Assembly (NCBI GenBank): GCA_013824165.1
Contig: PNNH01000105.1
Span: 1-49,524, forward strand
Direction of reading: 5' to 3'
Origin: Methylibium sp.
GTDB taxonomy: Bacteria; Pseudomonadota; Gammaproteobacteria; Burkholderiales; Burkholderiaceae_C
Length of the DNA stretch: 49,524 nucleotides
The translations under genes and the position numbers were made by a program. The notes beneath the pieces are model-generated. The model was not told the origin of the DNA and did no database searches. It saw nothing but the letters and a program-made list of their open reading frames with translations. How positions within the stretch are numbered: position 1 is the first letter of the stretch; every line of letters starts with the position of its first letter. Below, piece after piece: positions 7,689-15,148 of this stretch.

Positions 7689-8363
7689 TCAGGCGCGCAG
7701 CCAGCGGCGCTGCGCTTCCATCTGCTGCAATTCGGCAAAACGGGGCCGGCCGCGCTTGAGCAGCGCCGGCCACAGGCGCAGCAGCAACTCGGCGGTGGCC
7801 ATGGTGTCGGCCGCGGCCTGGTGGCGTTGCGCGCAGCGGATGTCGAAGTGGGCCATCCAGTCGTCGAGCGAGCGGCAGCCGGCCTGCGGGTGGCTCAGTG
7901 CCGCCACCGGCTCCAGGTCCAACCAGGGGTTGGGGAGCTTGCGGCCCAGCAGCTTGGCCATCTCGCGCTGGATCATGCCCTGGTCGAAAGCAGCATGGAA
8001 AGCGACCAGCGGCGCATCGCCGATCCATTGCTCGAAGTCCTGCAGCGCCTGAATCGGCTCGACGCCACCACGCTGCGCCCCCAGCCCGATGCCGTGCAGC
8101 AGGATGTTGGCCTTGAAGTCCTCCGCCATCGGCAGATCCGCCGGCTGGCGCAGCAGGATCTCGAAGCTGTCTCCCAGCAGGATGCGCGGCGGCGTGGCCG
8201 ACATGTCCAGCGCAATGGCAGCGATTGCCAGCAAGCGGTCGTGCTCCAGGTTCAAGCCGCTGGTCTCGACATCCAGCACCACCCAGCGTGTAGGCTCACC
8301 ACGGCCGGCCGCGTCGCTGCTGCCACCGGACAGGCGGCGGATCAGGTCTTGCAGCCAGCTCAT
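7689..8363 (-). CDS. DnaQ-like (DEDDh) 3'-5' exonuclease
   Basis: 224 residues. Exo I motif VVLDVETSGLN (D and E metal ligands, about 28-38), Exo II segment PLVAFHAAFDQGMIQRE, and Exo III HQAAADTMATAELLLRLW with the catalytic His and Asp. This is the stand-alone DnaQ/PolC epsilon-like fold, acting on 3' ends of DNA or RNA. Its ATG overlaps the stop of the DUF294/CBS gene by four bases (8360-8363). In many proteobacteria the same trio (symporter, CBS-DUF294 protein, exonuclease) is found together. Why an exonuclease sits there is not understood. Confidence 0.9.
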   Translation of the reverse strand: MSWLQDLIRRLSGGSSDAAGRGEPTRWVVLDVETSGLNLEHDRLLAIAAIALDMSATPPRILLGDSFEILLRQPADLPMAEDFKANILLHGIGLGAQRGGVEPIQALQDFEQWIGDAPLVAFHAAFDQGMIQREMAKLLGRKLPNPWLDLEPVAALSHPQAGCRSLDDWMAHFDIRCAQRHQAAADTMATAELLLRLWPALLKRGRPRFAELQQMEAQRRWLRA

Positions 8364-10285
8364 CGCAGCCAGTCCAGTTCAAGGCGCTGCTGCAGGCGCC
8401 GGGCGACGCGAAAGCTCTCCTTGAGCACGCGGCGGTCGATGTCGTTGAGCGCGTCCAGCGCGATCCAATTCGGCTGATCGCTCGGCATGGCTCCTTCGCC
8501 GGCGGCCTCCATCTGCACACGCAGGCGCAGCATCTGCAGAAACTCGAACGCGCCGACCCAGCCCTCGCTTTCGGCGGCGCTCACCTGCAGCGCGCGCCCC
8601 ATGGCCTCGAAGCGCTCGCGCGTGTTGGTGGCGCTGATGCCATGGGCCAGCGCGTGGATGCGTGCCACGTCCACAAAGATGGCGGTGCCATGCAGCTTCA
8701 GGTCGATGCCTTCGCGCCCGGCGGCGTTCTTCTCGCCCTCCATCGCACCCAGCCAATTCAGCGGCGGCCGGCTCCGCAGTGAGTTCTCGGCCATCTGGCG
8801 CATGAAGCGCGGCAGTCGTGCCGCATGGCTGCCCAGCAGCTCGCGAAGCGGTGTCACCAGCGCCGCATCGCCCCAGATCGGGCGGAAGTCGAAATAGATG
8901 CTGGCCTTCAGCAAGTCCTCTGGCGCACCATGCTCCATCCATTCGTTGAAGGCCTCCAGCCACTCTTGTGCACTCAGGCAGCAACTCGGGTTGGAGGCCA
9001 TCACCCCGCCCTTGCACAGCGGATAACCGCAGGCGTCCAGCGCCTGGTTGACGTCCAGCGCAAAGGCCAGCCAGCGTGGCCGGTCGCGCTCGGGCTCGTC
9101 GCTGATGAACAGCAGGCCGTTGTCCTGGTCGGTGGCAATGGTCTGCTCGCCGCGCCCTTCTGAGCCGAAGGCCAGCCAGCAGGCCTGGCGCTCATCCAGG
9201 CCATGCTGCTCGGCCTTGAGCTGCAGCAGGCGCTGGGTGAGCACATCGTTGAGGTGCGAGATCAATTCAGTGAGCTGGCGGGCGGCCACGCCCTGCGCCA
9301 GCAGATTGCGCGCGAAGCGGCGGATGTCCTGCGCTACCACACGCAGCGTGTCGACGTCCGGCGCAGCACGGATGCTGGTGCTGACCTGCTTGAGTGAGAG
9401 CCGCTGCATCGCGAACAGGTCACGCTCGGAAACGATGCTGACCACGCGGCCGTCCTCGGTCACCGGCACATGGCGCACGCCGTGGCGCGACATCAGCAGC
9501 GCCGCCTGCTGCGCGCTATCAGCCAGCGTGAGGCAATGCACCGGCTGGCTCATCACCTGACCGATCGGCGTGCTCAGCGGCAGCTGCGGCAGCGTAATGC
9601 GCGACAGGATGTCATGGCGCGTCAGGATGCCCAAGGCGGCGCCGGCACCATCGCAGACCAGCACCGAGCCGATATGGCGCAGATGCATCATCTCCAGCGC
9701 GGTCTGCAGCGGCGTGTCGGGCGACACGCTGGCCGGCGCACGGCGCTTGAGCTGCGCCAGCGGCGTCTCCATCGACTGCTCGGACAGGGTCTGCGAGGAA
9801 TAGGCCACTTGCAGCGCGCGGCGTGACAGCGCCAGAAACTGGGCCACCCGCCGGTTCAGGAAATCGGCAAAGGGCGCACTGAGCTTGGCCAGCGCATGCA
9901 CCTGCTCGGCCGGCAGCAGCAGACAGAAGGTGTCGCCCTGCGAGGTATAGCTGGCCGTGACGGCACGCGCGCCCAGCACGGCCCCGACGGGAAAGAATTC
10001 GCCCGGCTCGAAGTGGAAGCCGCCGGCCGCTTCGGCGATGCCGCGCTGGCCGCTGACCGCCCCCTGGCGGACAAAGAACAAGTGCTGCACCGGCCCGGAC
10101 TCGGGCGACAGCATGGCTTCGCCCGGCGCGTAGTAAGCCTGGCTGGCATGGCGCACGAAGTGCAGCACATGCTCGGCCTGCATCTGCGCGAAGGGAGCGT
10201 AGCGCTGCAGTTCGGCCTGCAGCTGCGCCATCAGGCTGCCGGAAGGGCTGGCAGCGGGGCTGGCGATGGTTGAAGCTGGGTTCAT
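8360..10285 (-). CDS. cNMP-binding / CBS / DUF294 putative nucleotidyltransferase
   Basis: 641 residues from the ATG at 10285, which has a GGAGG site ten bases upstream. Domain order: cyclic-nucleotide-binding-like beta barrel (about 30-140, with PGEFFPVGAVLGARA); two CBS repeats (about 180-300, HIGSVLVCDGAGAALGILTRHD and HGVRHVPVTEDGRVVSIVSERD); a GlnD-type nucleotidyltransferase (about 330-450) with GSEGRGEQTIATDQD at 374-388; and a helical DUF294 C-terminal domain. The NTase motif GS(x)n DxD is intact. It lies next to the VC_2705-type symporter, and known architectures suggest signal-dependent control of that transporter. The reaction itself is unproven. Confidence 0.88.
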   Translation of the reverse strand: MNPASTIASPAASPSGSLMAQLQAELQRYAPFAQMQAEHVLHFVRHASQAYYAPGEAMLSPESGPVQHLFFVRQGAVSGQRGIAEAAGGFHFEPGEFFPVGAVLGARAVTASYTSQGDTFCLLLPAEQVHALAKLSAPFADFLNRRVAQFLALSRRALQVAYSSQTLSEQSMETPLAQLKRRAPASVSPDTPLQTALEMMHLRHIGSVLVCDGAGAALGILTRHDILSRITLPQLPLSTPIGQVMSQPVHCLTLADSAQQAALLMSRHGVRHVPVTEDGRVVSIVSERDLFAMQRLSLKQVSTSIRAAPDVDTLRVVAQDIRRFARNLLAQGVAARQLTELISHLNDVLTQRLLQLKAEQHGLDERQACWLAFGSEGRGEQTIATDQDNGLLFISDEPERDRPRWLAFALDVNQALDACGYPLCKGGVMASNPSCCLSAQEWLEAFNEWMEHGAPEDLLKASIYFDFRPIWGDAALVTPLRELLGSHAARLPRFMRQMAENSLRSRPPLNWLGAMEGEKNAAGREGIDLKLHGTAIFVDVARIHALAHGISATNTRERFEAMGRALQVSAAESEGWVGAFEFLQMLRLRVQMEAAGEGAMPSDQPNWIALDALNDIDRRVLKESFRVARRLQQRLELDWLR

Positions 10286-10324
10286 GGCAAGCCTCCGATG
10301 AACGGAGTTCGTGAGCTCAATAGG

Positions 10325-10354
10325 AAAAAAGGCCCCGCAGCGGGCTGCGGGGCC
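10325..10354 (-). terminator. Intrinsic terminator after the sodium/solute symporter gene
   Basis: Perfect 10-bp inverted repeat, ggccccgcag (10331-10340) and ctgcggggcc (10345-10354), with a 4-base loop. On the minus strand it is followed by six T. It lies between the symporter stop (10382) and the DUF294/CBS start (10285), so the downstream pair must rely on read-through or its own promoter. Confidence 0.9.
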
Positions 10355-10381
10355 TTGCCTCTCAGTCAATCAAGCCAAGGG

Positions 10382-12511
10382 TCAGGGCTTGCCCAGGTTC
10401 AGGTCGGGGTAGCGCACATGCTCCACCAAGTCCTGAGTGTCCTTGCTCGGTGCCGGCGTCAGCAGGCTGACGATGATGATCGTCGCGAAGCCCAGAGGCA
10501 CACCGAAGATGCCGGCACTGATCGGCAGGATGCCGAACCACAGCTCGATCGGCGAGGTCACGCCGAACACGCCGCGCAGCCAGGGCTGGGTGGTCACCAT
10601 GTAGTAGAAAGTGATACCCAGGCCAGCCGCGATGCCCAGCGAGGCACCCCACTTGTTGGCACGCTTCCAGAACACCCCCAGCACCAGGGCCGGGAAGAAG
10701 GCAGCGGCCGCGAAGGAGAACGCAGCGGAGACCAGGAACAAGATGTCAGCCGGCTTCTGCGCTGCGACGTAAGCCGCAGCCAGGGCCACCACCAGCAGCA
10801 GGATCTTGGAGATCGTGACGCGGCGGGCGGTCGAAGCGTTCGGGTCGATCATCTTGTAGTAGACGTCGTGCGACAGCGCGTTGGCGATGGTCAGCAGCAG
10901 GCCGTCCGCAGTGGACAGCGCCGCAGCCAGGCCACCGGCCGCCACCATGCCCGACACCACATAGGGCAGGCCACCGATTTCCGGCGTGGCCAGCACGATG
11001 ATGTCGCCGCCGATCCTCATCTCGCCGAGCTGGAAGATGCCGTCCTTGTTGACGTCAGCCACCGAGAGCAGCGCCGGGTCAACCTTGGCCCAGTTGGAAA
11101 TCCAGGCCGGTAGTTGATCAAACGGCGTGCCCACCAGCACGTTGAACACCTCGTACTTAACCAGCACTGCCAGGGCAGGCGCCGAGAAGTACAGCAGGAA
11201 GATGAAGAACAGACTCCAGGTCACCGACTCACGTGCCTCCTTGACGGAAGGCGTGGTGTAGTAACGCATCAGGATGTGCGGCAGCGCGGCCGTACCCACC
11301 ATCAGGCAGAACACCAGGGCGAGGAAGTTGCGACGGGACTCGTCGTAGGTCTTCTGTGCCTTTGCGTCGCCATTGGGGTCACCGGCGAACTGCGCGGCAT
11401 GAGCCGGCATGCCAGCCAAGGGCTTGGCACGCGCCTCATTGGCTGCCTTGGCGGCCGTCCAGGCCTTCTTCGCGTCGGCTTCGTTGGCGGGCACGGCGGC
11501 CAGCGCCTTCTCGGCTGCGGCGATCTGGTCGGCAGGTGCGTTGGCGGCCTTCAGGTCGGCCAGCTTCTGCGTGGCGGCGGCCTTGTCGGCAGCCAGCGCA
11601 GCGGGCACGTCCTTGAGCTTTGCGTCGAACTCTGCGGCACGGGCCTTGAAGATCGCGATGACCTCCAGCTCCTTGGGATCGGACTTGAGCCTATTCTCGG
11701 CCTCGGTCACCTTCTGCAGCTGATAGCCGTAGATGGCTTGCGGCACAGGGATGCTGGTTTGCTTCACCGACAGCCACACCACCGGGATCATGTAGGCAAT
11801 GATCAGGATGATGTACTGAGCCACCTGTGTCCAGGTCACGGCGCGCATGCCGCCCAGGAAGGAGCAGACCAGGATGCCCGCCAGACCGACGAAGACGCCG
11901 ATCTCGAAGGCCAGGCCCGACAGACGCGCGGTGATCAGGCCCACGCCGTAGATCTGCGCCACCACATAGGTGAAGGAGCACAGGATCGCTGCGGCAACGC
12001 CCAGGATGCGCGGCAGATTGCCCTCATAGCGCGCGCCCAGGAAGTCCGGGATGGTGAACTGACCGAATTTGCGCAGGTACGGCGCCAGGAACAGCGCCAC
12101 CAGGCAGTAGCCGCCGGTCCAGCCCATGATGAAGGCCAGGCCGCCGTAACCCGTCAGGTAGAGCGTACCGGCCATGCCGATGAAGGACGCGGCCGACATC
12201 CAGTCAGCGCCGGTGGCCATGCCGTTGTAGACCGCAGGCACGCGGCGTCCGGCGACGTAGTACTCGCTGGCGTCGGACGTGCGGCTCATGAAGCCGATGC
12301 CGGCGTACAAGAGCACAGTTGCGACCAGGAACACGAAGCCGATGTACTGCCTTGACAGCCCCATCTGCTCGGCAATCGCGAGAGCGACGATGAAGACAAG
12401 GAATCCACCGGTGTACCAGGTGTAGACCTTGTTCAGCTGCTTCTTGAAGGCCGCGTTGGCAGCCTTGTTGATTGGGCCTTCACCGCCCATTGAAGGAGTT
12501 GCGCCTGCCAT
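10382..12511 (-). CDS. Sodium:solute symporter, VC_2705 subfamily (ActP-like)
   Basis: 709 residues from the ATG at 12511, which has GAGGAGG seven bases upstream. It is an SSS-family transporter with about 13-14 membrane helices. Signature blocks include SEYYVAGRRVPAVYNGMATGADWMSAASF and GGLAAALSTADGLLLTIANALSHD. Two features mark the large VC_2705-type branch: a hydrophilic Ala/Lys-rich insert of about 130 residues (265-394) between two helices, and a periplasmic or loop segment DVNKDGIFQLGE (486-497) that matches an EF-hand calcium loop. The partner small subunit (DUF4212) is directly upstream. The substrate is probably a carboxylate such as acetate, by analogy only. Confidence 0.92.
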   Translation of the reverse strand: MAGATPSMGGEGPINKAANAAFKKQLNKVYTWYTGGFLVFIVALAIAEQMGLSRQYIGFVFLVATVLLYAGIGFMSRTSDASEYYVAGRRVPAVYNGMATGADWMSAASFIGMAGTLYLTGYGGLAFIMGWTGGYCLVALFLAPYLRKFGQFTIPDFLGARYEGNLPRILGVAAAILCSFTYVVAQIYGVGLITARLSGLAFEIGVFVGLAGILVCSFLGGMRAVTWTQVAQYIILIIAYMIPVVWLSVKQTSIPVPQAIYGYQLQKVTEAENRLKSDPKELEVIAIFKARAAEFDAKLKDVPAALAADKAAATQKLADLKAANAPADQIAAAEKALAAVPANEADAKKAWTAAKAANEARAKPLAGMPAHAAQFAGDPNGDAKAQKTYDESRRNFLALVFCLMVGTAALPHILMRYYTTPSVKEARESVTWSLFFIFLLYFSAPALAVLVKYEVFNVLVGTPFDQLPAWISNWAKVDPALLSVADVNKDGIFQLGEMRIGGDIIVLATPEIGGLPYVVSGMVAAGGLAAALSTADGLLLTIANALSHDVYYKMIDPNASTARRVTISKILLLVVALAAAYVAAQKPADILFLVSAAFSFAAAAFFPALVLGVFWKRANKWGASLGIAAGLGITFYYMVTTQPWLRGVFGVTSPIELWFGILPISAGIFGVPLGFATIIIVSLLTPAPSKDTQDLVEHVRYPDLNLGKP

Positions 12512-12512
12512 C

Positions 12513-12773
12513 TCAAACCTCCTCTTCGGCAACGCCGTGTTCCTGGTCCAGGCGGTTCATATACCGCGCATAGAACCAGATGATCAGGCAGTACACGATC
12601 AATGCGCCCTGGGACCCAACCCAGAAGCTGAACGGCCAGCCAAAAAAGGTGAAGTTCAGGTCGCGGGCAAAAAAGCCCACGACGAAGGTCACCACGAACC
12701 AGATGGACAGCAGAACTGCGGTGATCCGCAGGTTCTTCTGCCAGTACTGGCGGTGTCTTTCGGTCAATTGCAT
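12513..12773 (-). CDS. DUF4212 small subunit of the sodium/solute symporter
   Basis: 86 residues with two transmembrane helices (about 17-39 and 51-73). Key segments are HRQYWQKNLRITAVLLSIWF, FVVGFFARDLN, FFGWPFSFWVGSQGAL and YARYMNRLDQEHGV, the hallmark pattern of DUF4212 proteins, always encoded next to VC_2705-type symporters. The ATG at 12773 was chosen because AAGGAG lies nine bases upstream; a longer start overlaps this site. One base separates its stop from the symporter start at 12511, so the two are co-translated. Confidence 0.92.
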   Translation of the reverse strand: MQLTERHRQYWQKNLRITAVLLSIWFVVTFVVGFFARDLNFTFFGWPFSFWVGSQGALIVYCLIIWFYARYMNRLDQEHGVAEEEV

Positions 12774-12888
12774 CGCTGTCGTCTCCTTCATGTCGTTAGA
12801 AGGCCTTCACCCTCTGCGGGATCTCGGGCACCGATGGACCACCCCATGCGCCAACAGCGCGCATGCTGCGCGGGTGAACCGCTTGACG

Positions 12889-13482
12889 TCAGGCGAGCAG
12901 TCCGGTCTCTCGCTCAAGCTGAGCGGCGACCTTGGGCTCAAACCCTTTGAGGTGCGCGATGATGCGCCGCGCCTCTTCGGGTTTCTGACGGTCCACATGA
13001 ACCCGCGCCAGCTGATACCAGCCGTAGGGGCTCATGGGTTGCAGTTCGGTGTTGCGCTTCAGAGCGGCGACAGCCTCCTCGAAGCGCTGCATGCGGATCA
13101 GGCACAGGCCCAGGCCGTACCAGGCGCGGTCCAGCTTGGCGTCCAGCTCAACGGCCTGGCGGAAGGCGGCCTCGGCCTCATCGAGCCGGCCCTCGGCTTC
13201 AAGCAGATAGGCCAGGTTGAACCAGTCGCCAGCACTGCGGCGGGGATGGGCCGCCACCAGCGCTCGCAGATCGCTGATCGCCTCGGCCCTGGCCGCGCGC
13301 GAAGAGCGCAGGTGGGCGCGGCTGGCCAGCGCGTAGGCATCACCCGGCCAGCCCTCCAACATTTCGTCGAAGATCTGCTCAGCCAGCTGGCGCTGGGCGA
13401 ACACAAGCGCGGTCAAGGCCTTCAGCTTGAGCAGTTGGTAGCGCCAGGACCTGGCGACGCTGGGCTTGGTGTCTACTGGCAT
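12889..13482 (-). CDS. Tetratricopeptide-repeat protein
   Basis: 197 residues from MPVDTKPSVARSWRYQLL. At least three TPR-like helical pairs are visible: NLAYLLEAEGRLDEAEAAFRQAVELD, AWYGLGLCLIRMQRFEEAVAALKRNTEL and GWYQLARVHVDRQKPEEARRIIAHL. TPR domains mediate protein-protein contacts, and no catalytic domain is present. It has no clear signal peptide and is probably cytoplasmic. Its start overlaps the 3' end of the small membrane protein gene by 10 bp (13473-13482), suggesting co-expression. The partner is unknown. Confidence 0.85.
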   Translation of the reverse strand: MPVDTKPSVARSWRYQLLKLKALTALVFAQRQLAEQIFDEMLEGWPGDAYALASRAHLRSSRAARAEAISDLRALVAAHPRRSAGDWFNLAYLLEAEGRLDEAEAAFRQAVELDAKLDRAWYGLGLCLIRMQRFEEAVAALKRNTELQPMSPYGWYQLARVHVDRQKPEEARRIIAHLKGFEPKVAAQLERETGLLA

Positions 13483-13769
13483 TGCGCAACTCCGATCTGC
13501 AGGCACAGGCTGATCTTGACGACCGTCACCACCAGCCACAGACTCAGCAGTAGCAGGAAGGCGGCCAGCGGAATGTGTCGATCCAGCACGATGCGCGGGC
13601 TGATCAGGCGGGTCAGGCGCGTGAACGGACGCGTCAGGATCGCCAGCAACTGGTAGAAGAAGTTCTGCTCACGCTTGGCCCCCGCCAGCAGGCCCAACAG
13701 CCATTGGCCAGCCATCGCAAGCAAGGCGATTTCGGCGATCAACTTTAAGGAAGATGTCAGCAAGAGCAT
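13473..13769 (-). CDS. Small membrane protein, YggT-like in part
   Basis: 98 residues from the ATG at 13769. Two hydrophobic segments (about 5-28 and 68-92) flank a basic middle, NFFYQLLAILTRPFTRLTRLI, which resembles the amphipathic stretch between the helices of YggT/YlmG proteins. The similarity is partial, so the family call is tentative. It is coupled to the TPR gene by a short overlap. Confidence 0.6.
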   Translation of the reverse strand: MLLLTSSLKLIAEIALLAMAGQWLLGLLAGAKREQNFFYQLLAILTRPFTRLTRLISPRIVLDRHIPLAAFLLLLSLWLVVTVVKISLCLQIGVAQCQ

Positions 13770-13976
13770 GGTGCTTTCCGGGTTGTGCGTACTGTGGATC
13801 AAACCCGCTTACTGTTTTCTGACAAAACAGCCTTCCCCTGGGCTGCCCCCACTATCGCTAACCCTGCTTGAGGGGCTGCCACTGCGCGGCGGGAGGCGAA
13901 GGTGGCGCCATGTAAAAATAGCGCCCTTGCCTGCACCAGCGGCCGCCATCCCGGCGCCGCCCATTCCAAGAACATC

Positions 13977-15081
13977 ATGGACATCGAACGCATCAATGCC
14001 ATCGGCACCAACCTGGCCGACCTGACAGCGCGCACCGCCGCGCTAAGGGGGTATCTTTGACTACGACCGCAAAGCACTGCGGCTGAACGAGGTCAACGCC
14101 GCCCTCGAAAACCCCAAGGTCTGGGACGAGCCCAAGCGGGCCCAGGAGCTGGGCAAGGAGAAGCGCACGCTGGAGACGGTGGTCCAGACCATCAATCACC
14201 TCGAAAGCAATCTGTCTGACAACAGCGAGCTCTATGAGATGAGCAAGGCGGACGGTGACTTCGCGGGTCTGGAAGCCATCGAGGCGGATGCCGCCAAGCT
14301 GCAAGAGACTGTGGAACAGCTGGAGTTCCGCCGGATGTTCAACAACCCGGCCGATCCGCTGAACTGCTTCATCGACATCCAGGCCGGCGCCGGTGGCACC
14401 GAGGCCTGCGACTGGGCCGGCATGCTGCTGCGCCAGTACCTGAAGTACGCCGAGCGCAAGGGCTTCAAGACCACGATGGAAGACGAGACGCCGGGCGACG
14501 TGGCCGGCATCAAGAGCGCGACCATCAAGGTCGAGGGCGAATACGCCTTCGGTCTGCTGCGCACCGAGACCGGCGTGCACCGCCTGGTGCGCAAGAGCCC
14601 CTTCGACAGCTCGGGCGGCCGCCACACCAGCTTCGCCTCGCTGTTCGTCTACCCGGAAGTCGATGATTCGATCGAGATCGACATCAATCCGGCCGATGTG
14701 CGCACCGACACCTTCCGCGCCAGTGGCGCCGGCGGCCAGCACATCAACAAGACCGACTCGGCGGTACGCCTGACTCACATCCCGACCGGTATCGTGGTGC
14801 AGTGCCAGGACGGCCGCAGCCAGCACAGCAACCGCGACACCGCCTGGAAGCGCCTGCGCTCGCGCCTGTACGACCATGAGATGCGCAAGCGCATGGAAGA
14901 GCAGCAGAAGCTGGAAGACACCAAGACCGACGTGGGCTGGGGTCACCAGATCCGCAGCTACGTGCTGGACCAGAGCCGCATCAAGGATCTGCGTACCAAC
15001 TACGAGACATCGGCAACGCAGAAGGTGCTGGACGGCGATCTCGATCCCTTCATCACCGAGAGCCTCAAGCAAGGCGTTTGA
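13977..15081 (+). CDS. prfB: Peptide chain release factor 2, with programmed +1 frameshift
   Basis: RF2 recognises UGA and UAA stop codons and triggers peptide release. The gene is read in two frames. Codons 1-27 run from the ATG at 13977 ([19 protein letters not shown]...) to an in-frame TGA at 14058-14060. A +1 shift at CTT TGA C then joins it to the frame that ends at 15081, giving about 367 residues. The anticodon-mimic SPF is visible in [12 protein letters not shown] and the catalytic GGQ in [10 protein letters not shown]. The usual betaproteobacterial neighbour lysS does not follow; pepN does. The upstream 207 bp hold no other gene. A clear terminator follows at 15093. Confidence 0.97.
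14046..14061 (+). promoter_or_regulatory. prfB programmed frameshift site
   Basis: AGGGGGTATCTTTGAC: an internal Shine-Dalgarno-like AGGGGG, TAT, then CTT followed by the in-frame TGA and a C. This is the same as the core of the well-known E. coli site. When RF2 is scarce the ribosome slips +1 on CTT and continues; when RF2 is abundant it terminates at TGA. This gives autogenous control. Confidence 0.97.
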
Positions 15082-15092
15082 TGCCGACCCGT

Positions 15093-15124
15093 GCCCCGGT
15101 GTGATCCACCGGGGCTTTGCTTTG
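15093..15124 (+). terminator. Intrinsic terminator after prfB
   Basis: GCCCCGGTG (15093-15101), loop TGATC, CACCGGGGC (15107-15115), then TTTGCTTTG. A perfect 9-bp GC-rich stem with an interrupted T tract, 12 bp after the prfB stop and 24 bp before the pepN start. Confidence 0.8.
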
Positions 15125-15148
15125 TACTGAACCCCAAGGATGCCCGCC

